In this document: positions 1 through 9,061 of the stretch, in pieces
Position numbering within the stretch: position 1 is the first letter of the stretch
Layout: each line of letters begins with the position of its first letter
NCBI GenBank assembly: GCA_033391075.1
Contig: JAWPMV010000005.1
Span: forward strand, 1-64,000
DNA from: Bacteroidia bacterium
GTDB lineage: Bacteria > Bacteroidota > Bacteroidia > J057
Reading direction: 5' to 3'
Length of the DNA: 64,000 nucleotides
Notes under the pieces: model-generated
Told to the model about the DNA's origin: nothing
Databases searched by the model: none
The model's input: the letters and a program-made list of their open reading frames with translations, nothing else
Position numbers and translations under genes: made by a program

Positions 1-593
1 TTTGCTCGGCTATACCAGGCTCCCCCCATTCTCCCTACCAGATCAATTTTTTCAGTATCTACTTTCCGATTTTCGTCCAGATACTTTTCCTGATAATGCA
101 TGCGTAAAACTCTGCAAATCACCAGATTACCTGAGCTGCCTTCATTCCCTAGTTCAATTACTTGTTCTACTTTACACTCAAAGGCCGCAGGTGCTTCGGC
201 TACCCGGGGAGGTTTTACTACATCAGAAGCGATTTCCGTAAAACCTGCTTTTACAAATTCATTTACTCCTTTATCATAAGCTGTACTCGCGAGTGACATT
301 TGTTCTACCATAGGATAGTTGACAATATTGATCACTACTTCCGCGACTTCTTTTACATTTTGATGCGTATGTTTTTCTGATCCATCTCTTCCACTTCTGG
401 CCGGAGAAAAGATCATGATCGGCGGATTTGAGCTAAATACATTGAAAAAGCTGAAGGGACTTAGATTTACCGTTCCTTCCTTATCTACTGAACTCACAAA
501 GGCTATTGGTCTTGGTGCTACAGCAGCCAATAAATAGCCATGCCTTTGTGGAACAGGCATTTCCATAGGGTCGAGACTCAGGTATTTTGACAT
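1..593 (-). CDS. Flavin reductase-like (split-barrel FMN-binding) protein, partial
   Basis: The reading frame begins at ATG 593-591 and stays open through the window edge, so about 197 codons are visible and the C-terminus is missing. The start of the protein (GYLLAAVAPRPIAFVSS, then LSPFSFFNVFSSNPPI) is the typical FMN-binding signature of the flavin reductase-like family, which shares the PNPOx split-barrel fold. It starts only 6 bp after the stop of the fumarylacetoacetase gene, so it is the last visible gene of that operon. Family members reduce FMN with NAD(P)H or act as flavin oxidoreductases. A role beside homogentisate degradation is inferred from position only; the substrate cannot be read from the sequence. 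Confidence 0.85.
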   Translation of the reverse strand, partial: MSKYLSLDPMEMPVPQRHGYLLAAVAPRPIAFVSSVDKEGTVNLSPFSFFNVFSSNPPIMIFSPARSGRDGSEKHTHQNVKEVAEVVINIVNYPMVEQMSLASTAYDKGVNEFVKAGFTEIASDVVKPPRVAEAPAAFECKVEQVIELGNEGSSGNLVICRVLRMHYQEKYLDENRKVDTEKIDLVGRMGGAWYSRA

Positions 594-599
594 AGATAT

Positions 600-1844
600 T
601 TACTTTGCAGGTAAAACTTTGCCACTAACAGAGCCGAATCCCACCCGTATGCCTTCTTTTTTTGCATATCCTTTTAAGGTGACGGTATCTCCATCCTGAA
701 TAAAGGACCTGCTACTTCCATCAGAAAGTGTGAGTGGGTTTTTTCCTCCAGATGAAATTTCCAGCATAGATCCATAGGAATGTTCGTCCTTGCCGGAAAT
801 CGTTCCAGAGGCCATCATATCTCCAACTTTCACATTACAGCCATTGACTGTATGGTGGGCGAGCTGTTGAGCTTTATTCCAATACATATACTTATAATTG
901 GAATTAGAGATGATATTTTCCTCTCCGTTTTCAGGTGTCAGGCTTACTTGGAGATTGATATCAATATTACGATCTCCCTCATATTGCAGATAGGACAGTA
1001 CCTCAGGTTCCTGTTTGGGACCTGCTACTCTAAAAGGAGCCAAAGCTTCGAGGGTTACGACCCAGGGAGATATGCTTGAGGCAAAATTCTTTCCCAGAAA
1101 GGGTCCAAGTGGGACATATTCCCATTTTTGTATATCTCTGGCCGACCAATCATTGAAGAGAACCATTCCAAAAATGTAATCCTCGGCCTTTTTGGTCGAA
1201 ATGTTTTTACCCAGCTTGCTATTCTTTCCGATAATAAAAGCCATCTCCAATTCGAAATCCAGACGCGCGCAAGCTTGATACACCGGATCGCTATCGACAG
1301 GTTTTACCTGACCTTTGGGACGATGAATCGGACTTCCATCCAGAATAATGGAAGAAGCACGGCCATGATAACCTACGGGAAGGTGTCGCCAATTGGGTAA
1401 AAGGGCATTTTCGGGGTCGCGCCACATTTTACCAAGATTGGTGGCATGCTCAATACTCGAATAGAAATCCGTATAATCTCCCACTTTTACCGGCAGATGC
1501 ATTTTTACGGATGACATATGATAGAGCAGGCCATTTTGATCCTTGTGAATAGGAGAATCTGCATCACATAACCAGTTTTGCACCCTTTCTCGTACATCGC
1601 CTGTGATAGATTTCCCCAAGCGGATGAAACTATTGAGGTATTTCCTTCTGAAAACTTTGGGATCAACGATGATATCAGCAAAAACGCCACTTTTGGCCAG
1701 CTTATACATATCGATGACATGATCACCTATTGCTATACCGACGCGGGCACTTTTTTTCCCTTTTGAAAAAATGCCAAAAGGAAGATTGTATATACTAAAA
1801 TCTGAATCTGGCGCGATTTCCAGCCAGGATTGCAGTTCTTTCAT
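600..1844 (-). CDS. fahA: Fumarylacetoacetase
   Basis: This 414-aa protein hydrolyses fumarylacetoacetate to fumarate and acetoacetate, the last step of tyrosine/homogentisate degradation. The length fits the family (about 415-435 aa). Visible signatures are the DYTDFY...IEHA segment with the catalytic His, the metal ligands in DFELEMAF, NDWSARDIQ, and the lysine in GKNFASSISPW. YHGRASS and a late GTISGKDEHSYGSMLE segment are also family-typical. It follows homogentisate dioxygenase after 41 bp and precedes the flavin reductase-like gene by 6 bp, which supports one transcript. No maleylacetoacetate isomerase gene is seen in the window, so that step must be encoded elsewhere or be non-enzymatic. 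Confidence 0.95.
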   Translation of the reverse strand: MKELQSWLEIAPDSDFSIYNLPFGIFSKGKKSARVGIAIGDHVIDMYKLAKSGVFADIIVDPKVFRRKYLNSFIRLGKSITGDVRERVQNWLCDADSPIHKDQNGLLYHMSSVKMHLPVKVGDYTDFYSSIEHATNLGKMWRDPENALLPNWRHLPVGYHGRASSIILDGSPIHRPKGQVKPVDSDPVYQACARLDFELEMAFIIGKNSKLGKNISTKKAEDYIFGMVLFNDWSARDIQKWEYVPLGPFLGKNFASSISPWVVTLEALAPFRVAGPKQEPEVLSYLQYEGDRNIDINLQVSLTPENGEENIISNSNYKYMYWNKAQQLAHHTVNGCNVKVGDMMASGTISGKDEHSYGSMLEISSGGKNPLTLSDGSSRSFIQDGDTVTLKGYAKKEGIRVGFGSVSGKVLPAK

Positions 1845-1885
1845 ATGGATATTGTTAGTGAGATTGACAAATATACTGTATTGGC

Positions 1886-3049
1886 TTAGCTATGATCAAG
1901 CCAGGATTGATAATAAATTCCATCATCAATATTCAAGGCATTTTCTGTGATTTGAAGCGGCCTGAAGGTATCGATCATAACAGCCAGTTCTTCGGTTTCT
2001 TTTTGTCCGATACTTCTTTCATATGCACCAGGATGCGGTCCGTGGGGAATTCCTCCGGGATGTAAAGTAATGTAGCCCTGGTCGATATTGTTTCTGCTCA
2101 TGAAATCTCCATCTACATAGTAGAGCATTTCATCCGAATCAATATTTGAGTGATTATAAGGAGCCGGAATAGCTTTGGGATGATAATCATACAATCTTGG
2201 GCAGAAAGAACAAACCACAAAAGCTTTGGTCTCAAAAGTCTGGTGAACGGGTGGGGGCTGATGAACACGCCCGGTAATGGGCTCAAAATTATGGATCGAA
2301 AAGCCATAGGGGAAGTTATAGCCATCCCAGCCAATGACATCAAAAGGATGTGATGCATAAACCAATTCATGCAAATGTCCCTGCTTTTTTATCTTCATCA
2401 GGAATTCACCCGATTCATCATAAGTCTCTAATTCTTCCGGTAGTTTGTAATCTCTTTCGCAAAATGGAGAATGCTCCAACATTTGTCCAAACCAGTTTCG
2501 ATACCTTTTAGGAGTATAGATAGGATGGAAAGACTCTGAATAAAGGATACGATTTTCCTCTGTATCAAAATCAATCTGATAGATCATGCCGCGGGGTATG
2601 ACCAGATAATCTCCATATTCAAAACGAATATTACCTACGAGGCTGCGTAAAGTTCCACTTCCTTTGTGAATAAAGAGCAGTTCATCGGCATCAGCATTCT
2701 TATAGAAATACTCTCTGAGAGATTTTTTTGGGGCTGCAACTCCAATATGGATATCACTATTGACCAATAAAGGGACCCTGCTTTCCAGGTAATCATCTTT
2801 GGGGGGAACATTGAAACTGACAAGCTTGCGGGCCATCATATTTTTTCCGACCGCAATTTTTGGCGTGAGATCTATGGATTCCCCTATATGCTTTACCATG
2901 GTAGGTCTTTGGACATGATAGAGTAGGGAAGACATGCCATCAAATCCAATGGTACCAAAGAGTTGTTCGTAATAGAGGCCTCCTTCAGGTTTTTCAAACT
3001 GGGTATGTCTTTTGGGAGGTAATTTTCCGAGTTTATGGTAGATAGGCAT
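1886..3049 (-). CDS. hmgA: Homogentisate 1,2-dioxygenase
   Basis: This non-heme iron dioxygenase opens the ring of homogentisate to maleylacetoacetate. The frame is open further upstream, but ATG 3049 gives MPIYHKLGKLPPKRH, the usual family N-terminus, and a 387-aa protein of normal length for the Bacteroidota type. The cupin core carries the iron-ligand region HSNIDSDE at about residues 300-307 and a second His-rich segment, HPGGIPHGPH, near residue 330. It leads the operon with fumarylacetoacetase and the flavin reductase-like gene. A perfect palindrome lies 26 bp upstream of the start and may be an operator. Confidence 0.95.
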   Translation of the reverse strand: MPIYHKLGKLPPKRHTQFEKPEGGLYYEQLFGTIGFDGMSSLLYHVQRPTMVKHIGESIDLTPKIAVGKNMMARKLVSFNVPPKDDYLESRVPLLVNSDIHIGVAAPKKSLREYFYKNADADELLFIHKGSGTLRSLVGNIRFEYGDYLVIPRGMIYQIDFDTEENRILYSESFHPIYTPKRYRNWFGQMLEHSPFCERDYKLPEELETYDESGEFLMKIKKQGHLHELVYASHPFDVIGWDGYNFPYGFSIHNFEPITGRVHQPPPVHQTFETKAFVVCSFCPRLYDYHPKAIPAPYNHSNIDSDEMLYYVDGDFMSRNNIDQGYITLHPGGIPHGPHPGAYERSIGQKETEELAVMIDTFRPLQITENALNIDDGIYYQSWLDHS

Positions 3050-3074
3050 ATGAAAAATCTTTATACGAATGAGC

Positions 3075-3092
3075 GTTAGTAAAAATACTAAC
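3075..3092. promoter_or_regulatory. Palindrome upstream of homogentisate dioxygenase, candidate operator
   Basis: GTTAGTA and TACTAAC form a perfect 7-bp inverted repeat separated by AAAA. It sits 26 bp upstream of the chosen hmgA start, inside the 141-bp gap to the DUF1569 gene, where a promoter is expected. An operator for a dimeric regulator is inferred; no regulator gene is adjacent. Confidence 0.4.
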
Positions 3093-3190
3093 AATTGATA
3101 CGATGATCAAATAGTAAGAAGACTTTCTGAAATAAAAAATCCGTAGCACAATACAAAATCATGCTACGGGAATTCTTTTCGTATGGGTAA

Positions 3191-3667
3191 TTAAACTACC
3201 TCTTCGGGTTCAGCTATGACGGAAAATTGCATGAGGTGATGATCCAAATGCTTAACATGAAATTCCAGCCATTCTGGATAGGTGAAGGTGTTCATGAAGG
3301 GGTGGGGATTTTCCTGCTCAGGATGTCCCTGATAGTGATCCATAAATTCCTGCACGGATTGCTTCATCATGACTTTGGCAGCTTCCATGTTTTCCGATTT
3401 CAATTCTGGTGGACTGGGTGGGTCCTGGCTCTGCAAGGGTACACGTCTTGGAAAGGGGTAAGCAGTGCTGAAAAAATGTGCTTTTCCTTTAGCGGCTTTT
3501 TCTTCGTCCCCACTAAAAGGAACACCAAATTTGCCTGTAGAGAATTCAAAAACGGAAGCGAGGTGCTCGACCATGTGTTGTGGTCCCATCACCCCCCATT
3601 TTCTGGAGGAATCGTCACTGATCTCGTTCAACACTAACTGTACCTTATCTTGGAGTTGTGTTAGCAT
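3191..3667 (-). CDS. DUF1569 (DinB-like) protein
   Basis: This 158-aa soluble protein shows the DinB-like four-helix arrangement. Putative metal-binding histidines lie in MGPQHMVEHL near the N-terminus and in FHVKHLDHHL near the C-terminus, matching DUF1569. Members are predicted metal-dependent hydrolases or transferases acting on small thiols or cofactors, but their reaction is generally undefined. It lies upstream of hmgA on the same strand with a 141-bp gap that contains a palindrome, so it is probably transcribed separately. Family confidence is good; function is unknown. Confidence 0.75.
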   Translation of the reverse strand: MLTQLQDKVQLVLNEISDDSSRKWGVMGPQHMVEHLASVFEFSTGKFGVPFSGDEEKAAKGKAHFFSTAYPFPRRVPLQSQDPPSPPELKSENMEAAKVMMKQSVQEFMDHYQGHPEQENPHPFMNTFTYPEWLEFHVKHLDHHLMQFSVIAEPEEVV

Positions 3668-4400
3668 GCTGGAAATTTCTCTTAAAAATCGTTGCTAGAC
3701 AATAGGAAGTTCATGGTGTGTAAGTTTTTAACTGTGAACGGTTATAAATCCTTATTAAAATTGTAGGATAGATATAGTAAAGAGTACAAGATTCTGAATT
3801 TACTCTGCGAAATACAGGTCAAATGAGGTTAGAAAGTGTAGAAAAATAAGCTAAAATGGTTCGCTATTTGCGAATAGCGAACTAAAACAATATGACACTT
3901 ATTTGAAATATCAATAAATGTAAAGCATGTATGACTGATTTAAATAGATCACTTACTGCGAAACATTTCATCCCAAAATGACCCCTTTTGTATCCTTTTC
4001 ATCTCAATGGTGCATGAAATTCATTGCTGATCTATTGAGGGGCGGATAGGTCAACTTTAAGTGCTTTTGTATAATGTATTGATATATAGGGATTTATAGA
4101 AAGAGGTATTTCCATACTTACTCAATGCCGCCTGGGAAAGAAAATAGGCCTGAAATGCTATAGAATAAAGATATTTTGCCCCCATACCCTTAATATATCT
4201 ATAATAGAAAGAGATGCCCTGAATTACTCGTCAATACTTTTAGGCCAAAAAGCACTCTTTATTTCAAGTATCAGAAGATTAACTCACTGATAAGCAGCCT
4301 ATAGCTGCTGGGGATGTTAAATGCGAGAATTTCAGGGAGGCTATGTGCTTTATTTAGGAAGGATTTCTTTGTGCGAGTCAATCAGGGTAGGGGCCCATGA
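3668..4400. other. 733-bp stretch without a convincing gene
   Basis: No convincing coding frame, tRNA or repeat array was seen. The only clear structure is the perfect inverted repeat at 3859-3882, described separately, and a short AGCAGC/GCTGCT hairpin near 4294-4311. The segment separates the aromatic-degradation genes from the cytochrome/ROCO region. Confidence 0.5.
3859..3882. repeat. 24-bp perfect inverted repeat
   Basis: GTTCGCTATT and AATAGCGAAC are exact 10-bp complements around TGCG. The hairpin is not followed by a T-run on the plus strand; on the minus strand the next 30 nt are T-rich. It could be an operator, a weak minus-strand terminator or part of a small RNA. Confidence 0.45.
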
Positions 4401-4928
4401 TTAGGGCAGAACCAAACTGATTGCCTGACTCTCTTCCGCCTTCCAGCTAGCGTTTCCTTTCCACTTACTGAATGAATTTTTCCCGGAATCATGACAAGTA
4501 TCACAACTACGGATGAGCTTAGCATAATGGCTGCGAAATTTTTCCTGGTCTTTATCCCGGATACTGAATTCGATATTAGCTAAAGTTTTACTTGAAGTCC
4601 GTTGGAAACGAGGAGTTAAGTCTTGATCTCCCACCGTTAACTGAAAGCTTTCCAAATCATGCAATAAAGCTTTTAACTCTGTGTAGTATAGATCTGCCTT
4701 ATTCCAGTTATTACTTTCTCCTGCAATCCAGAGCTTGGTGCTATAGCGCTGTAACTCTTGCATAGAATGCCTCAGGATTTTTTTATCCTGATTTTCACTT
4801 TTCAGAGATTTGATTTGTTGAATTTCGCTTTCCATAGCATCAATCCTGTTCTGCGATCTATGCAAAGAAAAGCCGGTAAGCAATATGCTCATGCCTAGCA
4901 AGAAGGATAATACGGGTTCGCGTTTCAT
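4401..4928 (-). CDS. Membrane-anchored c-type cytochrome (C-terminal CxxCH)
   Basis: The 175-aa protein has an uncleaved N-terminal hydrophobic segment (about residues 5-21). A predicted coiled coil (about 27-62) and further helices follow, and a single heme-c site CDTCH lies at residues 142-146. A helical bundle with the heme motif close to the C-terminus resembles cytochrome c' type proteins, although the bundle here is tethered to the membrane and faces the periplasm. No second heme motif is seen. It lies 97 bp downstream of the ROCO gene on the same strand. The redox partner and function are unknown; it could be an electron carrier or a gas-binding protein. Confidence 0.65.
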   Translation of the reverse strand: MKREPVLSFLLGMSILLTGFSLHRSQNRIDAMESEIQQIKSLKSENQDKKILRHSMQELQRYSTKLWIAGESNNWNKADLYYTELKALLHDLESFQLTVGDQDLTPRFQRTSSKTLANIEFSIRDKDQEKFRSHYAKLIRSCDTCHDSGKNSFSKWKGNASWKAEESQAISLVLP

Positions 4929-5025
4929 AAAAGCAAGCTAGACAGCTGATTCATGAAATGGGAACGTTATGCAGTTGGAATATAACCTATGTAATAATTG
5001 TTGCGAGATCCAATAGTTGGCATAA

Positions 5026-8000
5026 TTATCTTTTTGACCTATCATTACTGATTAAGATCTGCAAAGATGATTTATTTTTTTTGCTAAAATTCAAGCTTCT
5101 TTTTGCAAATTCGAAGGCAAACGGAATTGCTTTACCATTACATAAAGCATCATAAAAACTTGTTGCAAACTCTATTGCTTGGCTATCCTCAATGGTTTCT
5201 CTAATCCCAATAACGTATGGAACATGATTTGCTATGTGCTTAGCCTGATTTTCGGTATAACAAGCATTTAAGATTACGCATTCAACTGTATCAGAGAATA
5301 ATTCGAATAGACCATCTAACTCTTTGGGCTTTAATTTCTCTAACCTCTTATTTTTTGTTTCTATGTGTATTCCTGATTCACTATCTCCAGAACTTGTAAA
5401 ATGAATTATTCTAGGAGTTTCTTCTAAAATTGCTCTACTTAAATCTCTGCGATTTAAAATAGTCCTAGTCCTAAAGGAAAATGTGTCTCTATTTTTGGAT
5501 CTTTTTATACTCTCTAATATTTCCCGTTGTTCCTGTCCTAATCGTTGTCTACCTGTATCGGTTGGTCTTGATGCTAAAAACAATATCTTGATTTTCTTAT
5601 CATCTGAAGTTACTGGTTCATATAATGGTACTAAATCTTGTTGTGTTTTTTTCAATCGATTTTCTTTTATCTCCTGTTCTCTATTTTCACTTCTGGTAGA
5701 TTTTGATTCGTAGCCATCTAGTAGGGTAGCGACTGAAAAAGATTTTCTCAGTCCAGGGCTAAAAAAACTATCTATACCTTCTTGTTCCATTACCAGTAAG
5801 TCATTATAGTTGTATAAGATTTTACTTTCAATATCTAAAGGAATATATTCTTCTACTTTAATCCCAGAGAGAGTCTCATGAATATTTTTTAGATATCTTC
5901 TAATAATGGATAACAAGCCTCTTTTATTCCCAATCCCAACAACTTCAATATTTATTGTTTTTTCTCCTGGGTCAGCTATAATAAGTGCCTTACAGTTTTC
6001 CTCAGATATAATTACTCCCGAACGCCAAAAGTTTTGTTCTAAAATTAAGTCATGGATATTTGATATAAAACGAGAAATAATAACATCTGGCATTATGTTG
6101 TATTGATATTGGAATTTGAGCATAGGAGCATTAGAGTGCTCCCATTTTATCGACTTAGGTCTATCAAGCGGAAAAGCTCCTGGAATAAAAAATTTCCCTT
6201 CTAGTTGAGGTAATCGGAAGCTCAATTGGAATCTCTCCATCATTTCCATAATAAATCTCCATTCTTTTATAGAGGGATATGATTCCGATTTTAGTAATTT
6301 TCCAGCTTCCTTTAATGTTAATATACCTTTTCGTTTATTCAGATATCTTGAGGTAATTATTTTGTATACACCTTTTGTGACCCACTCTGGATTTAAAACC
6401 TGAGTTTCAGCTAAGGATTGGCGGATGTCATCTCTGAAGTTTAACATTACTCCAAGATCATGCAATAATTTTATTAGTCTTTCTTTCTGGTAAGATTCCA
6501 TTTCTGGATACAGGTTTTTACATAATTTTTCATATTCTGGATAAGACATATAGTCTTTGTTTTTTAGCTCAAGTTCTCCTTTAATTTTTAAGTCGCCTTC
6601 TAACATTATATCGTCAACGTGCTGCATGTTTTTCTGCTTTAACGCATTAATAACTTGAGTTTTCAGGGAATCTATTCCAATTTCATTTCTAGCCGAGGTT
6701 TCGATAATTTCGACTATATTGGGATATTTATCCATTAAACTTCCTTTACCAATATCCATTTTATGTGCATCGCACTTATTCAGACAAATAATTATTGGGA
6801 TTTTAGCGCCTGCATAAGAGTGTATTATTCTAAGCCAGTAATCTAATTCTGTATCACCGTATTTGTCGTCCATTCTGGAGGTAACGACTAGCACGTAGAT
6901 TGACCTCTTCGTCATAAAAAATCTATGTGTAGCATGCATAATTTCTTGTCCTCCGAAATCCCAAATATTAAGTTTAATATTTGTTAAATCTCGATTAATT
7001 GCCCAAGGGTAAATATTTATTCCCTCAGTCATAGACTCCTCTTTATTAAAAGGCTTTCCAAGTAAACGTTTAATAATCGAGGTTTTACCAACTTCACCTG
7101 AGCCTATAAATATTAATTTTGCTTCGTGTAATGGTTTCGCTTTTCCAAGTTTCAGAGCATCTTGAACTGATAAAATATGATCGATTTGTCGTTTAGGAGA
7201 AAAATTAAATATTTCTTCAGGTAAGCCAAAATTATTTCCTCGCAGGGATATTATTTCAATTGAAGCTAAATCTTTAAGTGAAGACGGCAAATGTTTTAAT
7301 TGGTTATTAGATAAATCAATTATTTCAAGGTTGGTTAAATTCCCGACAGATTTTGGTATTTTTTGTAATTTATTCCCTGAAGCAATTAAGATTTTTAAAC
7401 TCCTTATATTTCCAAGACCTTCATCTAAGCTTGTTAAGTTATTTCCTGAGACATCAAATCCCTCCAATTTTTTTAAATTTCTAATTACTTTAGGAAATTC
7501 TTTTAGTCTTGTTTTGGCTAATATTAAATGCTCTAACTCTAAATCTTTGAGATAGGTTGGAATTTCTTTTAAAGGGTTAGAGGACATATATAGAACTCTT
7601 AATTTGCTTAGACTTGAGAAAAATCTAGGAATTGAGCTGATTTTATTTTGTTGCCCATTTATATATTCAAGTTGTGTTAATCGTCCTATAAAGTCTGGAA
7701 TTATTTCAACCTCATTGCCCCAGAAATATATTTCATTTATTTGATTAAGATTCTCGATTACCGGAGGTATTTCTCCAATTTTATTTCCACCTATATTTAA
7801 AATTTTTAGGTTTTGTAATTGCTCAAATTCTGAGGGGATTGATAGGATACGATTACTCCATACCGATAATCTCTTAAGGTCAATAAGATTACTTAAGAAA
7901 GTTGGAAGCTCTTTTAAATTGTTAGATCCTAAGATTAAATCTTCTAAAGATTTATTAAGAAGGATAGATTCAGGTATGTAGTCAATTGAATTATGTGACA

Positions 8001-8559
8001 AATCCAATTCTTTGAGAAGTTCTAACTTTTTCAAAGAGTTGGGGATAACTTTAAGATTATTAGTTGATACATTAAGTGTTTGTAAATTAGAGCAACTAAA
8101 TATGGAATCTGGAATTTCATCTAAACCACAGCCTTCCAAATTTATTGATTTTAGATTCGGTAGTTTTTTAAGAAAAGAAAATCCTGATATTAAGTTGTTT
8201 TTCGATAAATTAAAGGACTCCAGCTTCTTCAAATCGACAATATAATTTGGTATTTTAGTGATTTTGTTCTCACTTATATCAAGGTGCCTTAAATTGCCCA
8301 ACCGCGTAATCTCTGGAGGTAACTCTAGTATCTGATTTCGTCTATTATAGAATTCTCTTATTTGATAATAGGTATTGAATTCTGTATCATAAATTGAATT
8401 TCTAGTATTCCCAACTAGAAGTTCTTCAAGCCAATTCAATTTGAATATTTCAAATGGAATCTCTTTCAGTTCCAAATTTCTTAGGTCTAGAGACTTAGAT
8501 TTTTCAGAGATACATTTTTGGATTCTTTGATCAATAAACGTAGAATTCATTTCAGGCAT
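5026..8559 (-). CDS. ROCO protein: LRR-Roc GTPase-COR with C-terminal CHAT domain
   Basis: The 1177-aa protein begins with about eighteen 23-residue leucine-rich repeats (about 20-445). A Ras-of-complex GTPase domain follows, with P-loop GSGEVGKT at 486-493, DFGGQE at 534-539 and NKCD at 594-597. A COR dimerisation domain spans about 665-900. The C-terminus from about 984 starts KIKILFLASRP and contains VILNACYTENQA, a CHAT caspase-like domain with Cys at 1100. The segment that normally reads HFSGHG is HFTSSG at 1053-1058, so the expected catalytic His is Ser1057. CHAT domains usually act as proteases or effectors in bacterial conflict and death pathways; here activity is doubtful. The gene is visibly more AT-rich than its neighbours, suggesting transfer. 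ATG 8559 was used; ATG 8550 is an alternative. Confidence 0.9.
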   Translation of the reverse strand: MPEMNSTFIDQRIQKCISEKSKSLDLRNLELKEIPFEIFKLNWLEELLVGNTRNSIYDTEFNTYYQIREFYNRRNQILELPPEITRLGNLRHLDISENKITKIPNYIVDLKKLESFNLSKNNLISGFSFLKKLPNLKSINLEGCGLDEIPDSIFSCSNLQTLNVSTNNLKVIPNSLKKLELLKELDLSHNSIDYIPESILLNKSLEDLILGSNNLKELPTFLSNLIDLKRLSVWSNRILSIPSEFEQLQNLKILNIGGNKIGEIPPVIENLNQINEIYFWGNEVEIIPDFIGRLTQLEYINGQQNKISSIPRFFSSLSKLRVLYMSSNPLKEIPTYLKDLELEHLILAKTRLKEFPKVIRNLKKLEGFDVSGNNLTSLDEGLGNIRSLKILIASGNKLQKIPKSVGNLTNLEIIDLSNNQLKHLPSSLKDLASIEIISLRGNNFGLPEEIFNFSPKRQIDHILSVQDALKLGKAKPLHEAKLIFIGSGEVGKTSIIKRLLGKPFNKEESMTEGINIYPWAINRDLTNIKLNIWDFGGQEIMHATHRFFMTKRSIYVLVVTSRMDDKYGDTELDYWLRIIHSYAGAKIPIIICLNKCDAHKMDIGKGSLMDKYPNIVEIIETSARNEIGIDSLKTQVINALKQKNMQHVDDIMLEGDLKIKGELELKNKDYMSYPEYEKLCKNLYPEMESYQKERLIKLLHDLGVMLNFRDDIRQSLAETQVLNPEWVTKGVYKIITSRYLNKRKGILTLKEAGKLLKSESYPSIKEWRFIMEMMERFQLSFRLPQLEGKFFIPGAFPLDRPKSIKWEHSNAPMLKFQYQYNIMPDVIISRFISNIHDLILEQNFWRSGVIISEENCKALIIADPGEKTINIEVVGIGNKRGLLSIIRRYLKNIHETLSGIKVEEYIPLDIESKILYNYNDLLVMEQEGIDSFFSPGLRKSFSVATLLDGYESKSTRSENREQEIKENRLKKTQQDLVPLYEPVTSDDKKIKILFLASRPTDTGRQRLGQEQREILESIKRSKNRDTFSFRTRTILNRRDLSRAILEETPRIIHFTSSGDSESGIHIETKNKRLEKLKPKELDGLFELFSDTVECVILNACYTENQAKHIANHVPYVIGIRETIEDSQAIEFATSFYDALCNGKAIPFAFEFAKRSLNFSKKNKSSLQILISNDRSKR

Positions 8560-8626
8560 ATAGCATTGCTTAGTGTTTTCTAACTTCTTTTTAATATTTC
8601 TGAATTCAGGTTATTTTAAATTTAAA

Positions 8627-9061
8627 TCATCCTTGAAAATCAATCTTTTTGTGAGAACCGTCGCAATAGGGTTTATTATTTGATGCCCCACATCTGCAAA
8701 AGGCTGTCATATTTTCCTTAGCTACCTCAATTCCTTCAACATCTATAACTATGCAACTTCCTTTAAGGATCAGCGGACCATTGGGTGCTACCTGGATAGA
8801 CACAGGATCGGCAGAAGCCTTTGCCTGCTGTTCTCCTTCCGCATTTGAGAAATAAGAAAGAGCTCCGGATGGGCATGTCTGTACTTGCTTTACAATGGTT
8901 TCAGAATCACTGGCTTCAACATTGACCCAGGGCCTTTGTTTAGGATTAAAGACACGGGGAAGTCCGTGGAAACACTTTTCAGAGTGAATACACATAGCTG
9001 GCTGCCAGACAACAGTTATCTCGCCATTGCTATAATGTTTGACAATTTTCTTCTCGCTCAT
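8627..9061 (-). CDS. Divergent 4Fe-4S plus CDGSH iron-sulfur protein
   Basis: This 144-aa cytoplasmic protein joins two iron-sulfur modules. The N-terminal part (about residues 1-70) has CIHSEKC and a later CPSGAL, the divergent mono-cluster ferredoxin-like domain. The C-terminal part (about 105-142) has CRCG followed by YCDGSH, the CDGSH motif that binds a 2Fe-2S cluster through three Cys and one His. Such fusions are predicted electron-transfer or redox-sensing proteins; no specific partner is known. It lies 67 bp upstream of the ROCO gene on the same strand, so cotranscription is possible, but base composition differs sharply between the two. Confidence 0.85.
   Translation of the reverse strand: MSEKKIVKHYSNGEITVVWQPAMCIHSEKCFHGLPRVFNPKQRPWVNVEASDSETIVKQVQTCPSGALSYFSNAEGEQQAKASADPVSIQVAPNGPLILKGSCIVIDVEGIEVAKENMTAFCRCGASNNKPYCDGSHKKIDFQG

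Noticed and set aside
3227-3637. A 136-codon plus-strand frame
   Set aside because: It is antisense to the DUF1569 gene and has no family resemblance.
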